Below the pieces are notes generated by a model. It did no database searches and was not told the DNA's origin. It saw nothing but the letters and a program-made list of their open reading frames with translations. A stretch of DNA of 64,000 nt from an uncultured Pedobacter sp. Its GTDB lineage: Bacteria > Bacteroidota > Bacteroidia > Sphingobacteriales > Sphingobacteriaceae. The stretch covers positions 10,425 through 74,424 of the forward strand of contig NZ_CAMLHF010000003.1 of the NCBI RefSeq assembly GCF_946479715.1. Direction: 5' to 3'. Made by a program: the position numbers and the translations under genes. Below, in pieces: positions 8,735 through 17,018 of this stretch (positions are counted from its first letter, which is position 1; every line of letters begins with the position of its first letter).

Positions 8735-9824
8735 ATGCTAATTTGCTTGATCTGTTTCTAAGTAAATGATCGGCTAGCACTAATGCTGCCATTGCCTCAA
8801 CAATTACAACTGCACGAGGCACAACACATGGATCGTGTCTGCCTTTTCCTTTAATTTCCGCAGCTTCGCCTGCAGCATTTATGGTTTGCTGGTTGTGCAT
8901 AATCGTTGCAACCGGTTTAAAGGCTACTGTGAAATTGATTTCCATTCCGTTAGAAATACCTCCCTGGATTCCGCCAGAGAAGTTGGTAAGTGTCTTAGGC
9001 TGACCTTCATTTGCTAAAAAGATATCATTGTGCTCTGATCCCCTCATTTCGCTTCCGCTAAATCCAGAACCATATTCAAAACCATGAACCGCATTAATGC
9101 TTAGCATGGCTTTACCCAGATCTGCATGAAGTTTATCAAATACAGGTTCTCCTAAGCCAACAGGACAGTTTTTAACAATACAATTGATCTTTCCGCCTAC
9201 TGTATCGCCATCCTTACGAACACCATCAATAAATTCGATCATTTGATTTGCGATAGCTGGATCTGCGCAGCGAACAATGTTTTCTTCGCGGATAGCCAAC
9301 AAATCAGCAATGTTTTTACTTTCAAGATTAGGTGCTTCGATTTTGCCTACTGAAGATACGTGCGCAAAAACTTCAATACCATGGTGTTTTAACAACAACT
9401 TGGCAATAGCTCCTGCTGCAACGCGGGCAGCTGTTTCACGAGCTGATGAGCGTCCGCCACCACGGTGATCACGAATGCCATATTTAGCATCATAAGTGTA
9501 ATCAGCATGAGAGGGGCGATAAACATCAGTATTATGACTATAATCTTTACTGCGCTGATCTTCGTTTGGAATAAGCATTGCAATTGGCGTACCTGTACTT
9601 TTTCCTTCAAATGTTCCTGAAAGTATTTGTACAGTATCGCTCTCTTTGCGTTGGGTAGTAATCTTAGATTGCCCTGGTTTGCGTTTGTCTAACTCTGATT
9701 GTATAAAATCAAGGTCGATGGGCAATTGCGCCGGACATCCATCCAGAATAACACCAATGGCTACACCATGTGATTCCCCAAAGGTAGTGATGCGAAATAA
9801 TTGCCCGAATGTGTTGCCTGCCAT
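8733..9824 (-). CDS. aroC: Chorismate synthase
   Basis: The 363-residue enzyme converts 5-enolpyruvylshikimate-3-phosphate to chorismate using reduced FMN, the last step of the shikimate pathway. Family signatures are visible: [18 protein letters not shown] near the N-terminus, [36 protein letters not shown], the central GFEYGSGF and C-terminal [13 protein letters not shown]. Length is normal for the family. It is the last gene of the pheA-DAHPS/CM-aroA-aroC operon and starts 24 bases after the aroA stop, so it falls under the upstream attenuator. Confidence 0.97.
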   Translation of the reverse strand: MAGNTFGQLFRITTFGESHGVAIGVILDGCPAQLPIDLDFIQSELDKRKPGQSKITTQRKESDTVQILSGTFEGKSTGTPIAMLIPNEDQRSKDYSHNTDVYRPSHADYTYDAKYGIRDHRGGGRSSARETAARVAAGAIAKLLLKHHGIEVFAHVSSVGKIEAPNLESKNIADLLAIREENIVRCADPAIANQMIEFIDGVRKDGDTVGGKINCIVKNCPVGLGEPVFDKLHADLGKAMLSINAVHGFEYGSGFSGSEMRGSEHNDIFLANEGQPKTLTNFSGGIQGGISNGMEINFTVAFKPVATIMHNQQTINAAGEAAEIKGKGRHDPCVVPRAVVIVEAMAALVLADHLLRNRSSKLA

Positions 9825-9848
9825 TTTAGAATTATTTTATGTTTTTAA

Positions 9849-11102
9849 TTAAATCTCTGTAACTGTAAACCCTGCTTTTACTAAATCTTTCCAGAAATCA
9901 GGATAAGATTTTTCTACAACATCCATTTCTTCCAGAACAACTTCGTTTATAACCAGACTAAGCGGAGCAAAGGCCATCGCCATTCTATGGTCTTCGTAAG
10001 TTGCAAAAGATACCCTTTCAGGGAAGTTTAGCTGGTCGCAGTTCAGTGTATAAATAAAGTTGTCTTCATTTAAAGTTACACCAATCTTTGAAAGTTCATT
10101 TTGTAAAGCCAAAACACGATCAGTTTCTTTGATCTTTAAGGTTTCCAGGCCAGTGAATTTAAGGTTTTTTCTTAAAGCAGCGGCACATACAATAATGGTT
10201 TGTGCTAAATCCGGACAATCTTTCAGATCAAGAATATCATCATTAAAGTTTGTTTCAGTGGTTGTCAGGTTAATTCCTTTATCAGTTTTAGCTGTTTTTA
10301 CCCCAAAGGCAGTCATAATTTCTCTGATACGACTATCGCCTTGCAGGCTTTTATCTTTTAGATAAGGCAAACCGATCTGTGCATTTTGTGCAAGCGCGGC
10401 GATGCTATACCAATATGAAGCTGCACTCCAGTCGGGTTCTACTGCAAGTGTAGCCGGGTTAAAAGTTTGCGGCTTAATGGTGATGTTGTTTCCAGACCAT
10501 TCATGCGTGATGCCTGCTTCCTGAAGCATGTCTAACGTCATTTTAACATAAGGAAGGGAGGTTAACTCACCTTCAATCTGTAGCGTTAGGCCTTGCGGTA
10601 AAGTAGGTGCAATCATCAATAAAGCAGAAATGTACTGGCTACTTATGTCACCTTTAATTTTAACGGTATCAGTACTTTGCTTTAACGGACCATTGATGTT
10701 TAACGGAGGAAATCCGTCTTGTTCAAGGTAAGTAATATCAGCACCGATGTTTTTTAATGCTTCAGCAAGAATACCAATGGGGCGTTGTTTCATTCTTTCT
10801 GTTCCTGTTAACAAAAAATTACCAGGTAGGGTAGAGAGCATGGCTGTTAAAAAACGCATTGCAGTACCCGCAGGGCCCACATCAACGGTTTGTTGATGTG
10901 GGTTATTTTGCGAGATATTATTTAATATACTGTTTAAAGTAACAGTATCAGCAGCATTAGACATATTATCAACCTTTACAGTCCCCTTACTCAAAGAGCT
11001 GATAATTAATGCTCTGTTACACTCACTCTTAGAGCCTGTAAGTGTAATTTCTGTATCTATTTGTTTGTTTCCTTGAAAAGAAACAAGCGCATGTTTACTC
11101 AT
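9849..11102 (-). CDS. aroA: 3-phosphoshikimate 1-carboxyvinyltransferase (EPSP synthase)
   Basis: The 417-residue enzyme joins PEP and shikimate-3-phosphate. Seen motifs are LTGSKSECNRALIISS (substrate loop), VDVGPAGTAMRFLTA where many enzymes have NAGTAMR, IKGDISSQYISALLM, and the C-terminal LKIKETDRV and TYEDHRMAMAFAPL. The ATG lies 2 bases after the stop of the DAHPS/CM gene, so translation is probably coupled. Slight departures from the canonical SKS and NAGT boxes are common in Bacteroidota versions and do not suggest loss of function. Confidence 0.95.
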   Translation of the reverse strand: MSKHALVSFQGNKQIDTEITLTGSKSECNRALIISSLSKGTVKVDNMSNAADTVTLNSILNNISQNNPHQQTVDVGPAGTAMRFLTAMLSTLPGNFLLTGTERMKQRPIGILAEALKNIGADITYLEQDGFPPLNINGPLKQSTDTVKIKGDISSQYISALLMIAPTLPQGLTLQIEGELTSLPYVKMTLDMLQEAGITHEWSGNNITIKPQTFNPATLAVEPDWSAASYWYSIAALAQNAQIGLPYLKDKSLQGDSRIREIMTAFGVKTAKTDKGINLTTTETNFNDDILDLKDCPDLAQTIIVCAAALRKNLKFTGLETLKIKETDRVLALQNELSKIGVTLNEDNFIYTLNCDQLNFPERVSFATYEDHRMAMAFAPLSLVINEVVLEEMDVVEKSYPDFWKDLVKAGFTVTEI

Positions 11103-11104
11103 TA

Positions 11105-12244
11105 TTAAGACTTAACTTCTGTGTGTGCTTCTGCTGCAATTCCTTTTTCGGCTTTGCCTGCGTTCATGATCTCAGTTTGTTTACGGATAGATTCACCGTG
11201 AACAAGTTCTAAAAATTTCTCAGTAAAGTTTAAGTCTAATTTTAGTGCTTTTGCAAATGAGATACCTTTTTTAATGATGGCATCCCAACGGTTAACCTGT
11301 AAAATTGTAACCTGGTTATCGCGTTTGTACTCACCGATTTTAGCAACGATAGACATACGCTCACCTAATTTTTGTAATAAGATGTCGTCAATTTTATCGA
11401 TTTGCTTACGGAATTCAGCTAATTGATCAGAGATCGCTTCATTTTTAGTTTCTGGTTCGCGAACTGTCAAGCGGTCAACCAACTCAGCTAAAGCAGCTGG
11501 AGTTACTTGTTGCTTAGCATCAGTCCATGCAACAGAAGGGTCAACATGCGACTCGATCATTAAACCTTGCATATCTAAGTCTAATGCTTTTTGAGAGATG
11601 TAAGGAATTAACTCTCTGTTACCACAGATGTGACTTGGATCGTTAATGATTGGCAACTCAGGGCATAATGTTTTCAACTGGATAGCAAGTTCCCACATTG
11701 GTTCGTTACGGAACGAGCTTTTCTCGAATGAAGAGAAACCACGGTGAATAGCACCTAATTTAGTGATACCAGCGCCATTGATACGCTCTAAAGCACCAAC
11801 CCATAGTTGTAAATCAGGGTTTACAGGGTTTTTAACTAATACCGGAATGTCAACACCTTTTAAAGCGTCAGCAATTTCCTGAACTGTGAATGGGTTTACT
11901 GTTGAACGTGCACCAATCCAAAGGATATCTACACCAGCAGCTAAAGCTTCTTCAACGTGTTTAGCATTTGCAACCTCTACAGCTGTTGGTAAACCAGTTT
12001 CTAATTTAGCTCTTTTTAACCACTCTAAACCTATACTTCCAATTCCTTCGAATTCTCCCGGACGAGTACGTGGTTTCCAGATACCTGCTCTTAAAACAGA
12101 TACTTTTCCTGTTGCAGCCAATAAATGAGCTGTAGTTAATAATTGTTCTTCAGTTTCTGCACTACAAGGTCCTGAGATGATCAAAGGCTCGTTGTTGATG
12201 TTAAGCCAGGTGTTAAGCGGTTGAATGTTTAATTGTAATTTCAT
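11105..12244 (-). CDS. Bifunctional DAHP synthase / chorismate mutase
   Basis: In this 379-residue fusion, residues 1 to about 265 form a DAHP synthase of the KDO8P-synthase-like type (PLIISGPCSAETEEQ, LRAGIWKPRTRPGEFEGIG, DPSHICGNRELIP). Residues about 280-365 form an AroQ-type all-helical chorismate mutase (FRKQIDKIDDILLQKLGERMSIVAKIGEYK). The enzyme commits PEP and erythrose-4-phosphate to the shikimate pathway and also channels chorismate to prephenate. The mutase domain typically acts as the allosteric sensor of prephenate in such fusions. It sits second in the pheA operon, 54 bases after pheA, so the entry step and the Phe branch are regulated together. Confidence 0.93.
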   Translation of the reverse strand: MKLQLNIQPLNTWLNINNEPLIISGPCSAETEEQLLTTAHLLAATGKVSVLRAGIWKPRTRPGEFEGIGSIGLEWLKRAKLETGLPTAVEVANAKHVEEALAAGVDILWIGARSTVNPFTVQEIADALKGVDIPVLVKNPVNPDLQLWVGALERINGAGITKLGAIHRGFSSFEKSSFRNEPMWELAIQLKTLCPELPIINDPSHICGNRELIPYISQKALDLDMQGLMIESHVDPSVAWTDAKQQVTPAALAELVDRLTVREPETKNEAISDQLAEFRKQIDKIDDILLQKLGERMSIVAKIGEYKRDNQVTILQVNRWDAIIKKGISFAKALKLDLNFTEKFLELVHGESIRKQTEIMNAGKAEKGIAAEAHTEVKS

Positions 12245-12298
12245 TGTTTTGGGGTTATATGTGTTAATATTTTATTTTAATTGGATTATTTATGCTAA

Positions 12299-13132
12299 TT
12301 ATACTTTATCGTTTTTCTGATACTCGCCCATGATAGTAAAGTTCACGGTGTATTTAAGGGCCTGGCGGACAGCCTTATCATAAGCTTCCATGTTTTTCCA
12401 TTCCATATCTACATAGAAGTAATATTCATTTCTTTTTCCAAGCACAGGCATGCTTTGTATTTTACTTAAGTTAACCTGCTGGTCAGCAAAGATGTTTAAT
12501 ACTTTAACCAGGGCACCCACATGGTTACTTACCTGAAAGCAAATAGATGCTTTATTGATTGGAGTACCTTCTTCAGCCGTTCCTTTTTTAAGAATTAGAA
12601 AACGGGTAAAGTTTTTCTTGTTAGATTCAATTCTTCTTTCAATGATATTTAGTCCGTACAGTTCAGCCGCAAGCGTATTTGCTATAGCAACTGTATCTGT
12701 AAGCTGTTCTTCTTTAATACGCTTAGCACAAGCCGCAGTATCATTACTCTCTATGATCTGGATCTGAGGGTAATCTTCAAAGAAATCAACGCATTGGCGA
12801 ATAGCAATAGGGTGGGAAGTAGCATATTTAACATCCTCAAACTTTACACCAGGCAGTGCCATCAGGTGAAGTTGAATAGCCAGGTAAACTTCGCCAACTA
12901 CAGCGAAATTGTATTCACGTATTAAGGTATAGTTGGGTAGAAGACTTCCGGCTATTGAATTTTCAATTGCCATTACCACGAAGTCTGCACCATCGTTCTC
13001 TAAAACCTCGCATGTGTGTTTAAAGGAAGTACATTCAATGGTTTGAATGTCTTTTCCGAAAAACTTGAATGCGGCCTCTTCGTGAAATGAAGCTTTAATG
13101 CCTTGAATTGCTACTCTTGTTCCTTTTTTCAT
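12299..13132 (-). CDS. pheA: Prephenate dehydratase
   Basis: The 277-residue protein has an N-terminal prephenate dehydratase domain (VAIQGIKASFHEEAAFKFFG, the ENSIAGSLLPNY motif, KNFTRFLIL with the catalytic Thr) and a C-terminal ACT domain (FQVSNHVGALVKVLNIFADQQVNLSKIQS) that usually binds Phe. It converts prephenate to phenylpyruvate. The ESRP motif of many ACT domains reads QSMP here. It is the first structural gene after the aromatic leader peptide and terminator at 13190-13321, and heads the operon that continues to aroC. No chorismate mutase is fused; the DAHP synthase partner supplies it. Confidence 0.95.
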   Translation of the reverse strand: MKKGTRVAIQGIKASFHEEAAFKFFGKDIQTIECTSFKHTCEVLENDGADFVVMAIENSIAGSLLPNYTLIREYNFAVVGEVYLAIQLHLMALPGVKFEDVKYATSHPIAIRQCVDFFEDYPQIQIIESNDTAACAKRIKEEQLTDTVAIANTLAAELYGLNIIERRIESNKKNFTRFLILKKGTAEEGTPINKASICFQVSNHVGALVKVLNIFADQQVNLSKIQSMPVLGKRNEYYFYVDMEWKNMEAYDKAVRQALKYTVNFTIMGEYQKNDKV

Positions 13133-13195
13133 TAGAATATTTTTCCCTTTTTAATGGTTATGAAATTATCATAACTGTTATTTTCTCTAAACGAA

Positions 13196-13224
13196 AAAAG
13201 TCCCGGCTTTAGACCGGGACTTTT
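13196..13224 (-). terminator. Attenuator terminator of the pheA operon
   Basis: On the minus strand AAAAGTCCCGG (13224-13214) and CCGGGACTTTT (13206-13196) form an 11-bp hairpin with a 7-base loop followed by a T-run, 64 bases before the pheA ATG. Its 5' arm can instead pair with the CCGGGACT copy at 13268-13261 inside the leader ORF, which would be the antiterminator. Confidence 0.85.
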
Positions 13225-13258
13225 CGTATACATTTATCTTATTAGATTCTAGTGCATA

Positions 13259-13321
13259 TTAGTCCCGGCTCTTACTAAAGTAGTAGAAGTAACCAAACCA
13301 ATATGTAGTGATATTTTTCAA
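13259..13321 (-). CDS. Aromatic leader peptide of the pheA-aro operon (20 aa)
   Basis: A 20-codon ORF starts at TTG (13321-13319) and ends at TAA (13261-13259). Eight of its residues 7-15 are aromatic (YWFGYFYYF: four Tyr, three Phe, one Trp). It begins about 20 bases after a good promoter. Its last two codons and stop (CGG GAC TAA) contain the CCGGGACT segment that is repeated in the downstream terminator. If ribosomes stall at the aromatic codons, this segment stays free to pair with the terminator's 5' arm and the operon is read; if translation reaches the stop, the segment is masked and termination follows. Start codon choice is inferred: no in-frame ATG exists. Confidence 0.85.
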   Translation of the reverse strand: MKNITTYWFGYFYYFSKSRD

Positions 13322-13340
13322 AATTTTCTTTTCGTTTCGC

Positions 13341-13370
13341 CAAATGTACTAACAAAATTTAATTTGTCAA
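13341..13370 (-). promoter_or_regulatory. Promoter of the pheA-DAHPS/CM-aroA-aroC operon
   Basis: On the minus strand TTG (13370-13368) and TACATTTG (13348-13341) are separated by exactly 19 bases, the Bacteroidota consensus. The predicted transcript begins near 13336, just before the leader peptide. Confidence 0.8.
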
Positions 13371-13430
13371 TAGTTAATTTAAAAAAATTATTTATTGTTT
13401 GTTATAAGGTTCTTGTTGTGGTTCAAAATA

Positions 13431-14510
13431 TTAGGCATTTTGTGGCTTGGAAGTTAAGGTGTTCAGGTAAGTAAAACTATCCAAAATGTCGGTTTTTGAT
13501 ACTCTACAGTTAAAATCACAGGCTCCAATGCGGCTCAATAAAGAGAACATAATCTGTCCATTTTCATTCTTTTTATCGCTTTGCATAAATTCCAATAACT
13601 GGTCAAAACTTTCTTTCTTAATGTGGTATTTGGGATATAGCTTTAAGATATAGGTACTGATATCGTTAAGTTCGTCCTTACTAAGCGTGTTGTTTTTGGC
13701 AGATAAGTAGCCTTCGCAAATCATACCTATGGCTATTGCCTCGCCGTGTGTTAAAGGATTTTTGTCGTTTATTAAAGAATAGGTTTCAACCGCATGACCT
13801 ATGGTATGCCCGTAGTTTAATATTTTTCTTAATCCTTTTTCATGAGGGTCTTCTGTTACAACCTCATTTTTTATCTCTACCGAACGGTAAATAGCACTTG
13901 CGGCTATTTGTTCGTAATCACTGTTCTGTAACTCTGCATAATAGTCTTTGTCTACAATTAAACCATGTTTAATCATTTCAGCAAAACCAGAAAGCAGTTC
14001 TCTTTTAGGCAAGGTGTTAAGGAAAGAAGTTTCAATAAATACAGCTTGAGGCAGGGTAAAGGTTCCAACCATATTTTTTACATTGTCTACATCAATACCA
14101 GTTTTACCACCTACTGATGCATCAACCTGCGAAAGAAGGGTAGTAGGAATATTAATAAAATCAATTCCACGTTTGTAAGTCGAGGCTACAAAGCCACCCA
14201 TATCAGTAATCACGCCTCCACCTAAATTTATCATCAGGCATTTGCGGTCCGCTTCAAAATCCAATAGCGTTTTCCAGATGCCGATACAAAAATCAATGTT
14301 TTTGTTCTCTTCGCCAGGATCTGTTTCAATCAGATCAAATCCTGTAAAATCTCCCAGCATTTCCTGGAACCGGGGTAAACACAATTCTGCGGTATTGCGA
14401 TCTACAAATACAAAAATCTTGCTGTATTTGCTGCTTTCTATAATTTCTACCAGAGGGGCAAGATTCGTTTCAAAATGGATGGTATGTCCGGCACTGTTTA
14501 ATTTGTTCAT
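13431..14510 (-). CDS. aroB: 3-dehydroquinate synthase
   Basis: The 359-residue enzyme closes DAHP to 3-dehydroquinate using NAD and a divalent metal, step two of the shikimate pathway. Motifs: EENKNIDF, LGGGVITDMGGFVASTYKRGIDFINIPTTLLSQVDASVGGKTGID, the metal ligands in HGLIVDKDYY and LNYGHTIGHAVE, and HGEAIAIGM. Its ATG shares one base with the stop of the S4-domain gene (TAATG), so the two are coupled. It is upstream of, but transcriptionally separate from, the attenuated pheA operon. Confidence 0.95.
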   Translation of the reverse strand: MNKLNSAGHTIHFETNLAPLVEIIESSKYSKIFVFVDRNTAELCLPRFQEMLGDFTGFDLIETDPGEENKNIDFCIGIWKTLLDFEADRKCLMINLGGGVITDMGGFVASTYKRGIDFINIPTTLLSQVDASVGGKTGIDVDNVKNMVGTFTLPQAVFIETSFLNTLPKRELLSGFAEMIKHGLIVDKDYYAELQNSDYEQIAASAIYRSVEIKNEVVTEDPHEKGLRKILNYGHTIGHAVETYSLINDKNPLTHGEAIAIGMICEGYLSAKNNTLSKDELNDISTYILKLYPKYHIKKESFDQLLEFMQSDKKNENGQIMFSLLSRIGACDFNCRVSKTDILDSFTYLNTLTSKPQNA

Positions 14511-14716
14511 TAAATGATTGTTATTTTCTGACCCATAAAATCGATTACATCTCCAACCCGCACCTTCAATCGCTTGCGGTAATCAACCTTGCCGTTATAT
14601 TTTACAAGACCGTCTTCAACAACAGTTTGGGCTTCGCCACCGCTTTGTACAAGTGCAGTTGCTTTTAACAACTGAATAAGGGGAATGAATTCACCTTCTA
14701 ATTTAAATTGTATCAT
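14510..14716 (-). CDS. Small S4-domain RNA-binding protein (YbcJ-like)
   Basis: The 68-residue protein is a single S4-like domain (LIQLLKATALVQSGGEAQTVVEDGLVKYNGKVDYRKRLKVRVGDVIDF). This matches the YbcJ/YaaA family of small RNA-binding proteins, which may act on ribosomes or tRNA. It is followed with a one-base overlap by aroB and has its own -7 box almost touching the ATG. The precise RNA target is unknown. Confidence 0.8.
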   Translation of the reverse strand: MIQFKLEGEFIPLIQLLKATALVQSGGEAQTVVEDGLVKYNGKVDYRKRLKVRVGDVIDFMGQKITII

Positions 14717-14723
14717 TATAAGA

Positions 14724-14731
14724 CAAACTTA
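14724..14731 (-). promoter_or_regulatory. -7 box of the S4-aroB operon
   Basis: The minus strand reads TAAGTTTG, an exact TAnnTTTG match ending 7 bases before the ATG at 14716. The leader would be only a few bases long. Confidence 0.45.
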
Positions 14732-14801
14732 GATAAAATTTTTTACTGCCGAAATTACAATTATTTATAGTGTGTTCTACCAGTGATAGCTGTGGAATTT
14801 A

Positions 14802-14809
14802 TACTTTTG
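14802..14809 (+). promoter_or_regulatory. -7 box of the proline dehydrogenase gene
   Basis: TACTTTTG matches TAnnTTTG and lies 29 bases before the ATG at 14839. No convincing -33 TTG was seen. Confidence 0.45.
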
Positions 14810-14838
14810 CAAACGATTTGACTAACTGACATTCACTA

Positions 14839-16023
14839 ATGGAGACATTCCCCAAAAAATCATTGAATTTTGATGATACTGAAGTTGCTTTCCGCAACAA
14901 ATCTAACTCTGAATTAAACGCCGCCTATTGGCTTTTTAAAATAATAAGCAGTAATTTCTTAACTAAAGTTGGCCCTCCGGTTACCAATTTCTTTTTAAAC
15001 ATTGGCTTACCAATTAAGGGTATTATTAAAGCTACCATTTTTAAACACTTTTGCGGAGGCGAAACCATTGCTGAATGCGCAGAAACAATTACGCAGCTTC
15101 ATTCAGGTAAAGTAGGCACCATTCTGGATTATTCGGTTGAGGGTGAAGATGAAGAAGCTGTTTTTGATTTTACCTGCGAAGAGATTATAAGAACTATTGA
15201 TGAGGCTGCTAAAGACAAACGTATTCCAATTACCGTATTTAAGGTTACAGGTATTGGCCGTTTTGCTTTGCTGGAGAAGTTAGATGCAAAACAAACATTA
15301 ACACCAGCCGAAGAAGCTGAATATGAAAAAGTAAAGCAACGTTGCGAAAAGATCTGCAGAACTGCCTTTGATAAAAAGGTACCTGTAATGATTGATGCCG
15401 AAGAAACATGGATCCAGAAAACAATTGATGAGCTTGCAGTAGAGATGATGCGTTTGTTTAATAAAGAAACCATTATTGTTTATAACACTTATCAGATGTA
15501 CCGTCATGATAAACTTGCTGATTTAAAAGCGGATCACCTTATTGCAAAGGCTGCCGGTTATATTTTAGGCGTTAAAATGGTTAGAGGTGCTTACATGGAA
15601 AAGGAACGTAAAAGAGCAGAGGAAATGGGTTATCCATCACCAATACAACCTACCAAAGAAGCATCTGATACTGATTATGACGAGTCATTAAGATATTGCA
15701 TGGCTCATATTGATGAAATCGCTTTTGTTTGCGGAACTCATAACGAAGAAAGCTGCAGGTTATTAGCAGAGTTGCTTGATAAAAATAAGATCGCCCACAA
15801 TCATCCTCATGTTTATTTTGCCCAGTTATTGGGAATGAGTGATAATTTAAGCTTTAACTTATCGGATGCTGGTTATAACGTAGCCAAATACGTGCCTTAC
15901 GGACCGGTTAAAGCCGTGATGCCGTATCTATTCAGAAGAGCTCAGGAAAATACTTCAATAGCCGGACAAACGAGCCGCGAGCTTGGGTTAATTATGAAGG
16001 AAAAGAAAAGAAGAAGATTATAA
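14839..16023 (+). CDS. Proline dehydrogenase
   Basis: The 394-residue FAD-dependent PRODH domain protein oxidises proline to pyrroline-5-carboxylate and passes electrons to the respiratory chain. Seen: ITVFKVTGIGRFALLEKL, VPVMIDAEETWIQ, IIVYNTYQMYRHD, KMVRGAYMEKERKRAEEMGYPSPIQ, FVCGTHNEESCRLL and the C-terminal YVPYGPVKAVMPYLFRRAQENTS. The family's substrate-binding YLxRRxxEN appears as YLFRRAQEN. It is a stand-alone enzyme without the P5C dehydrogenase half of PutA. A palindromic repeat lies directly after its stop. Confidence 0.92.
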   Translation: METFPKKSLNFDDTEVAFRNKSNSELNAAYWLFKIISSNFLTKVGPPVTNFFLNIGLPIKGIIKATIFKHFCGGETIAECAETITQLHSGKVGTILDYSVEGEDEEAVFDFTCEEIIRTIDEAAKDKRIPITVFKVTGIGRFALLEKLDAKQTLTPAEEAEYEKVKQRCEKICRTAFDKKVPVMIDAEETWIQKTIDELAVEMMRLFNKETIIVYNTYQMYRHDKLADLKADHLIAKAAGYILGVKMVRGAYMEKERKRAEEMGYPSPIQPTKEASDTDYDESLRYCMAHIDEIAFVCGTHNEESCRLLAELLDKNKIAHNHPHVYFAQLLGMSDNLSFNLSDAGYNVAKYVPYGPVKAVMPYLFRRAQENTSIAGQTSRELGLIMKEKKRRRL

Positions 16024-16024
16024 G

Positions 16025-16119
16025 TCGTCATCTCGACGATAGGAGAGATACCTTGACCATGAAGTAGCTGCATAGCAAATAGCATAAGCAAGAGATCTCT
16101 CCTATCGTCGAGATGACGA
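16025..16119. repeat. Palindromic intergenic repeat, full copy (REP-like)
   Basis: The left arm (16025-16049, core CGTCATCTCGACGATAGGAG) and right arm (16095-16119) are a near-perfect 25-bp inverted repeat around a 45-base loop. It lies directly after the proline dehydrogenase stop, between converging genes. The same arm sequence recurs at 56020, 57021 and, in variants, at 27620 and 58355. Confidence 0.85.
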
Positions 16120-16139
16120 GGTGGTTAATTAAACTTTAA

Positions 16140-16364
16140 TTAAACCTTTTTAGGAGGAAGATCAAAGGCTACAGCCTCATGTTCGAAATGACCATTATGA
16201 GAACCATCACAAAATGGTTTATTTTTTGAAAGTCCACAGCGGCAAATTGATAGTGTAGTTCTACCCTGTAATCCGTACACTTCGCCATTCCTGTCAACGA
16301 TTTCAAAATCGCCTTCTATCTTTACCGACCCGTTATTGTTAATTGTAAGCTTCGTTTTTGACAT
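16140..16364 (-). CDS. CDGSH iron-sulfur domain protein
   Basis: In this 74-residue protein C41, C43, C52 and H56 in ICRCGLSKNKPFCDGSH form the three-Cys one-His ligand set of a [2Fe-2S] CDGSH cluster. The N-terminal part is a small beta-rich region. Bacterial members are suspected redox or Fe-S transfer proteins with no settled role. It is monocistronic, with TAGCTTTG at 16389-16382 as a probable -7 box. Confidence 0.9.
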   Translation of the reverse strand: MSKTKLTINNNGSVKIEGDFEIVDRNGEVYGLQGRTTLSICRCGLSKNKPFCDGSHNGHFEHEAVAFDLPPKKV

Positions 16365-16381
16365 CTATTTTTAATTTTGGC

Positions 16382-16389
16382 CAAAGCTA
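16382..16389 (-). promoter_or_regulatory. -7 box of the CDGSH gene
   Basis: TAGCTTTG on the minus strand matches TAnnTTTG. A TTG is found 21 bases upstream (16413-16411). It lies 18 bases before the ATG. Confidence 0.45.
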
Positions 16390-16442
16390 AAACAAAGTGA
16401 ACAGACCGGACAAGATCATTTCAATTTAGAAACGTTCTCTGT

Positions 16443-16943
16443 TTAATCCATCGCTGGCATACCCATCTCAACCCACTCCTCTTTTGATGGACCATATAAT
16501 CCGGGAACCGGTAAACCCAGCATCCTCATAATTACGGTCATCTGGCCACGGTGATGACTCTGATGCGAAACCAATACCCTTAAGATTTTACCCTTCTCCC
16601 AGGCCTCGCCATACATGGGTACTTTTTCTGACAAAGACGAATCTGTCCATTTTAAATGAACTGCCCTGCTAAGTAACGTGCTGTAATTGTTGTAAACTTC
16701 TATCAAAGCATCCATACTTTCCGGTGCTGGTTCATGTTCCAGGGTATCCTGCTCCAACAAACCTGCGCGGGTACCCATCTCTGTAATGGTTTGGGTTAGG
16801 TGCCAGGCAAGTCGTTGCAAGGAACGTACATTTTCATGGATCTTTTCTTTACTAGTTTCTGAAGTAACTAAAGAAAAAACCTTTGCAGTGCCTTCGGATT
16901 CGTATTTCCAGTCGGCCAGAAAATCATTAATACTACGGTACAT
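16443..16943 (-). CDS. DinB-family metal-binding protein
   Basis: The 166-residue four-helix bundle protein has the histidine triad typical of DinB/YfiT folds: H48 in RLAWHLTQ, and H127 and H131 in VSHQSHHRGQMTV. Members bind Zn or Ni; some are thiol-S-transferases (bacillithiol or mycothiol type) and many are of unknown function. It is a single gene between the CDGSH protein and a glycosyltransferase on the same strand, with no close operon partner. Confidence 0.85.
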   Translation of the reverse strand: MYRSINDFLADWKYESEGTAKVFSLVTSETSKEKIHENVRSLQRLAWHLTQTITEMGTRAGLLEQDTLEHEPAPESMDALIEVYNNYSTLLSRAVHLKWTDSSLSEKVPMYGEAWEKGKILRVLVSHQSHHRGQMTVIMRMLGLPVPGLYGPSKEEWVEMGMPAMD

Positions 16944-17018
16944 TTAATTTTATATTGGTGATGAAAACGAATATAAGTATTGTCTGTACTATTGGGCAAT
17001 TATGTTTATAATTTTCTT

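Noticed and set aside
13259..13321. Leader ORF as a normal small protein
   Set aside because: Its composition and the overlapping hairpin segments fit an attenuator better than a functional protein.
16025..16119. CRISPR array or insertion-sequence end
   Set aside because: The unit is one palindrome with scattered copies, not regular spacers, and no transposase is near.
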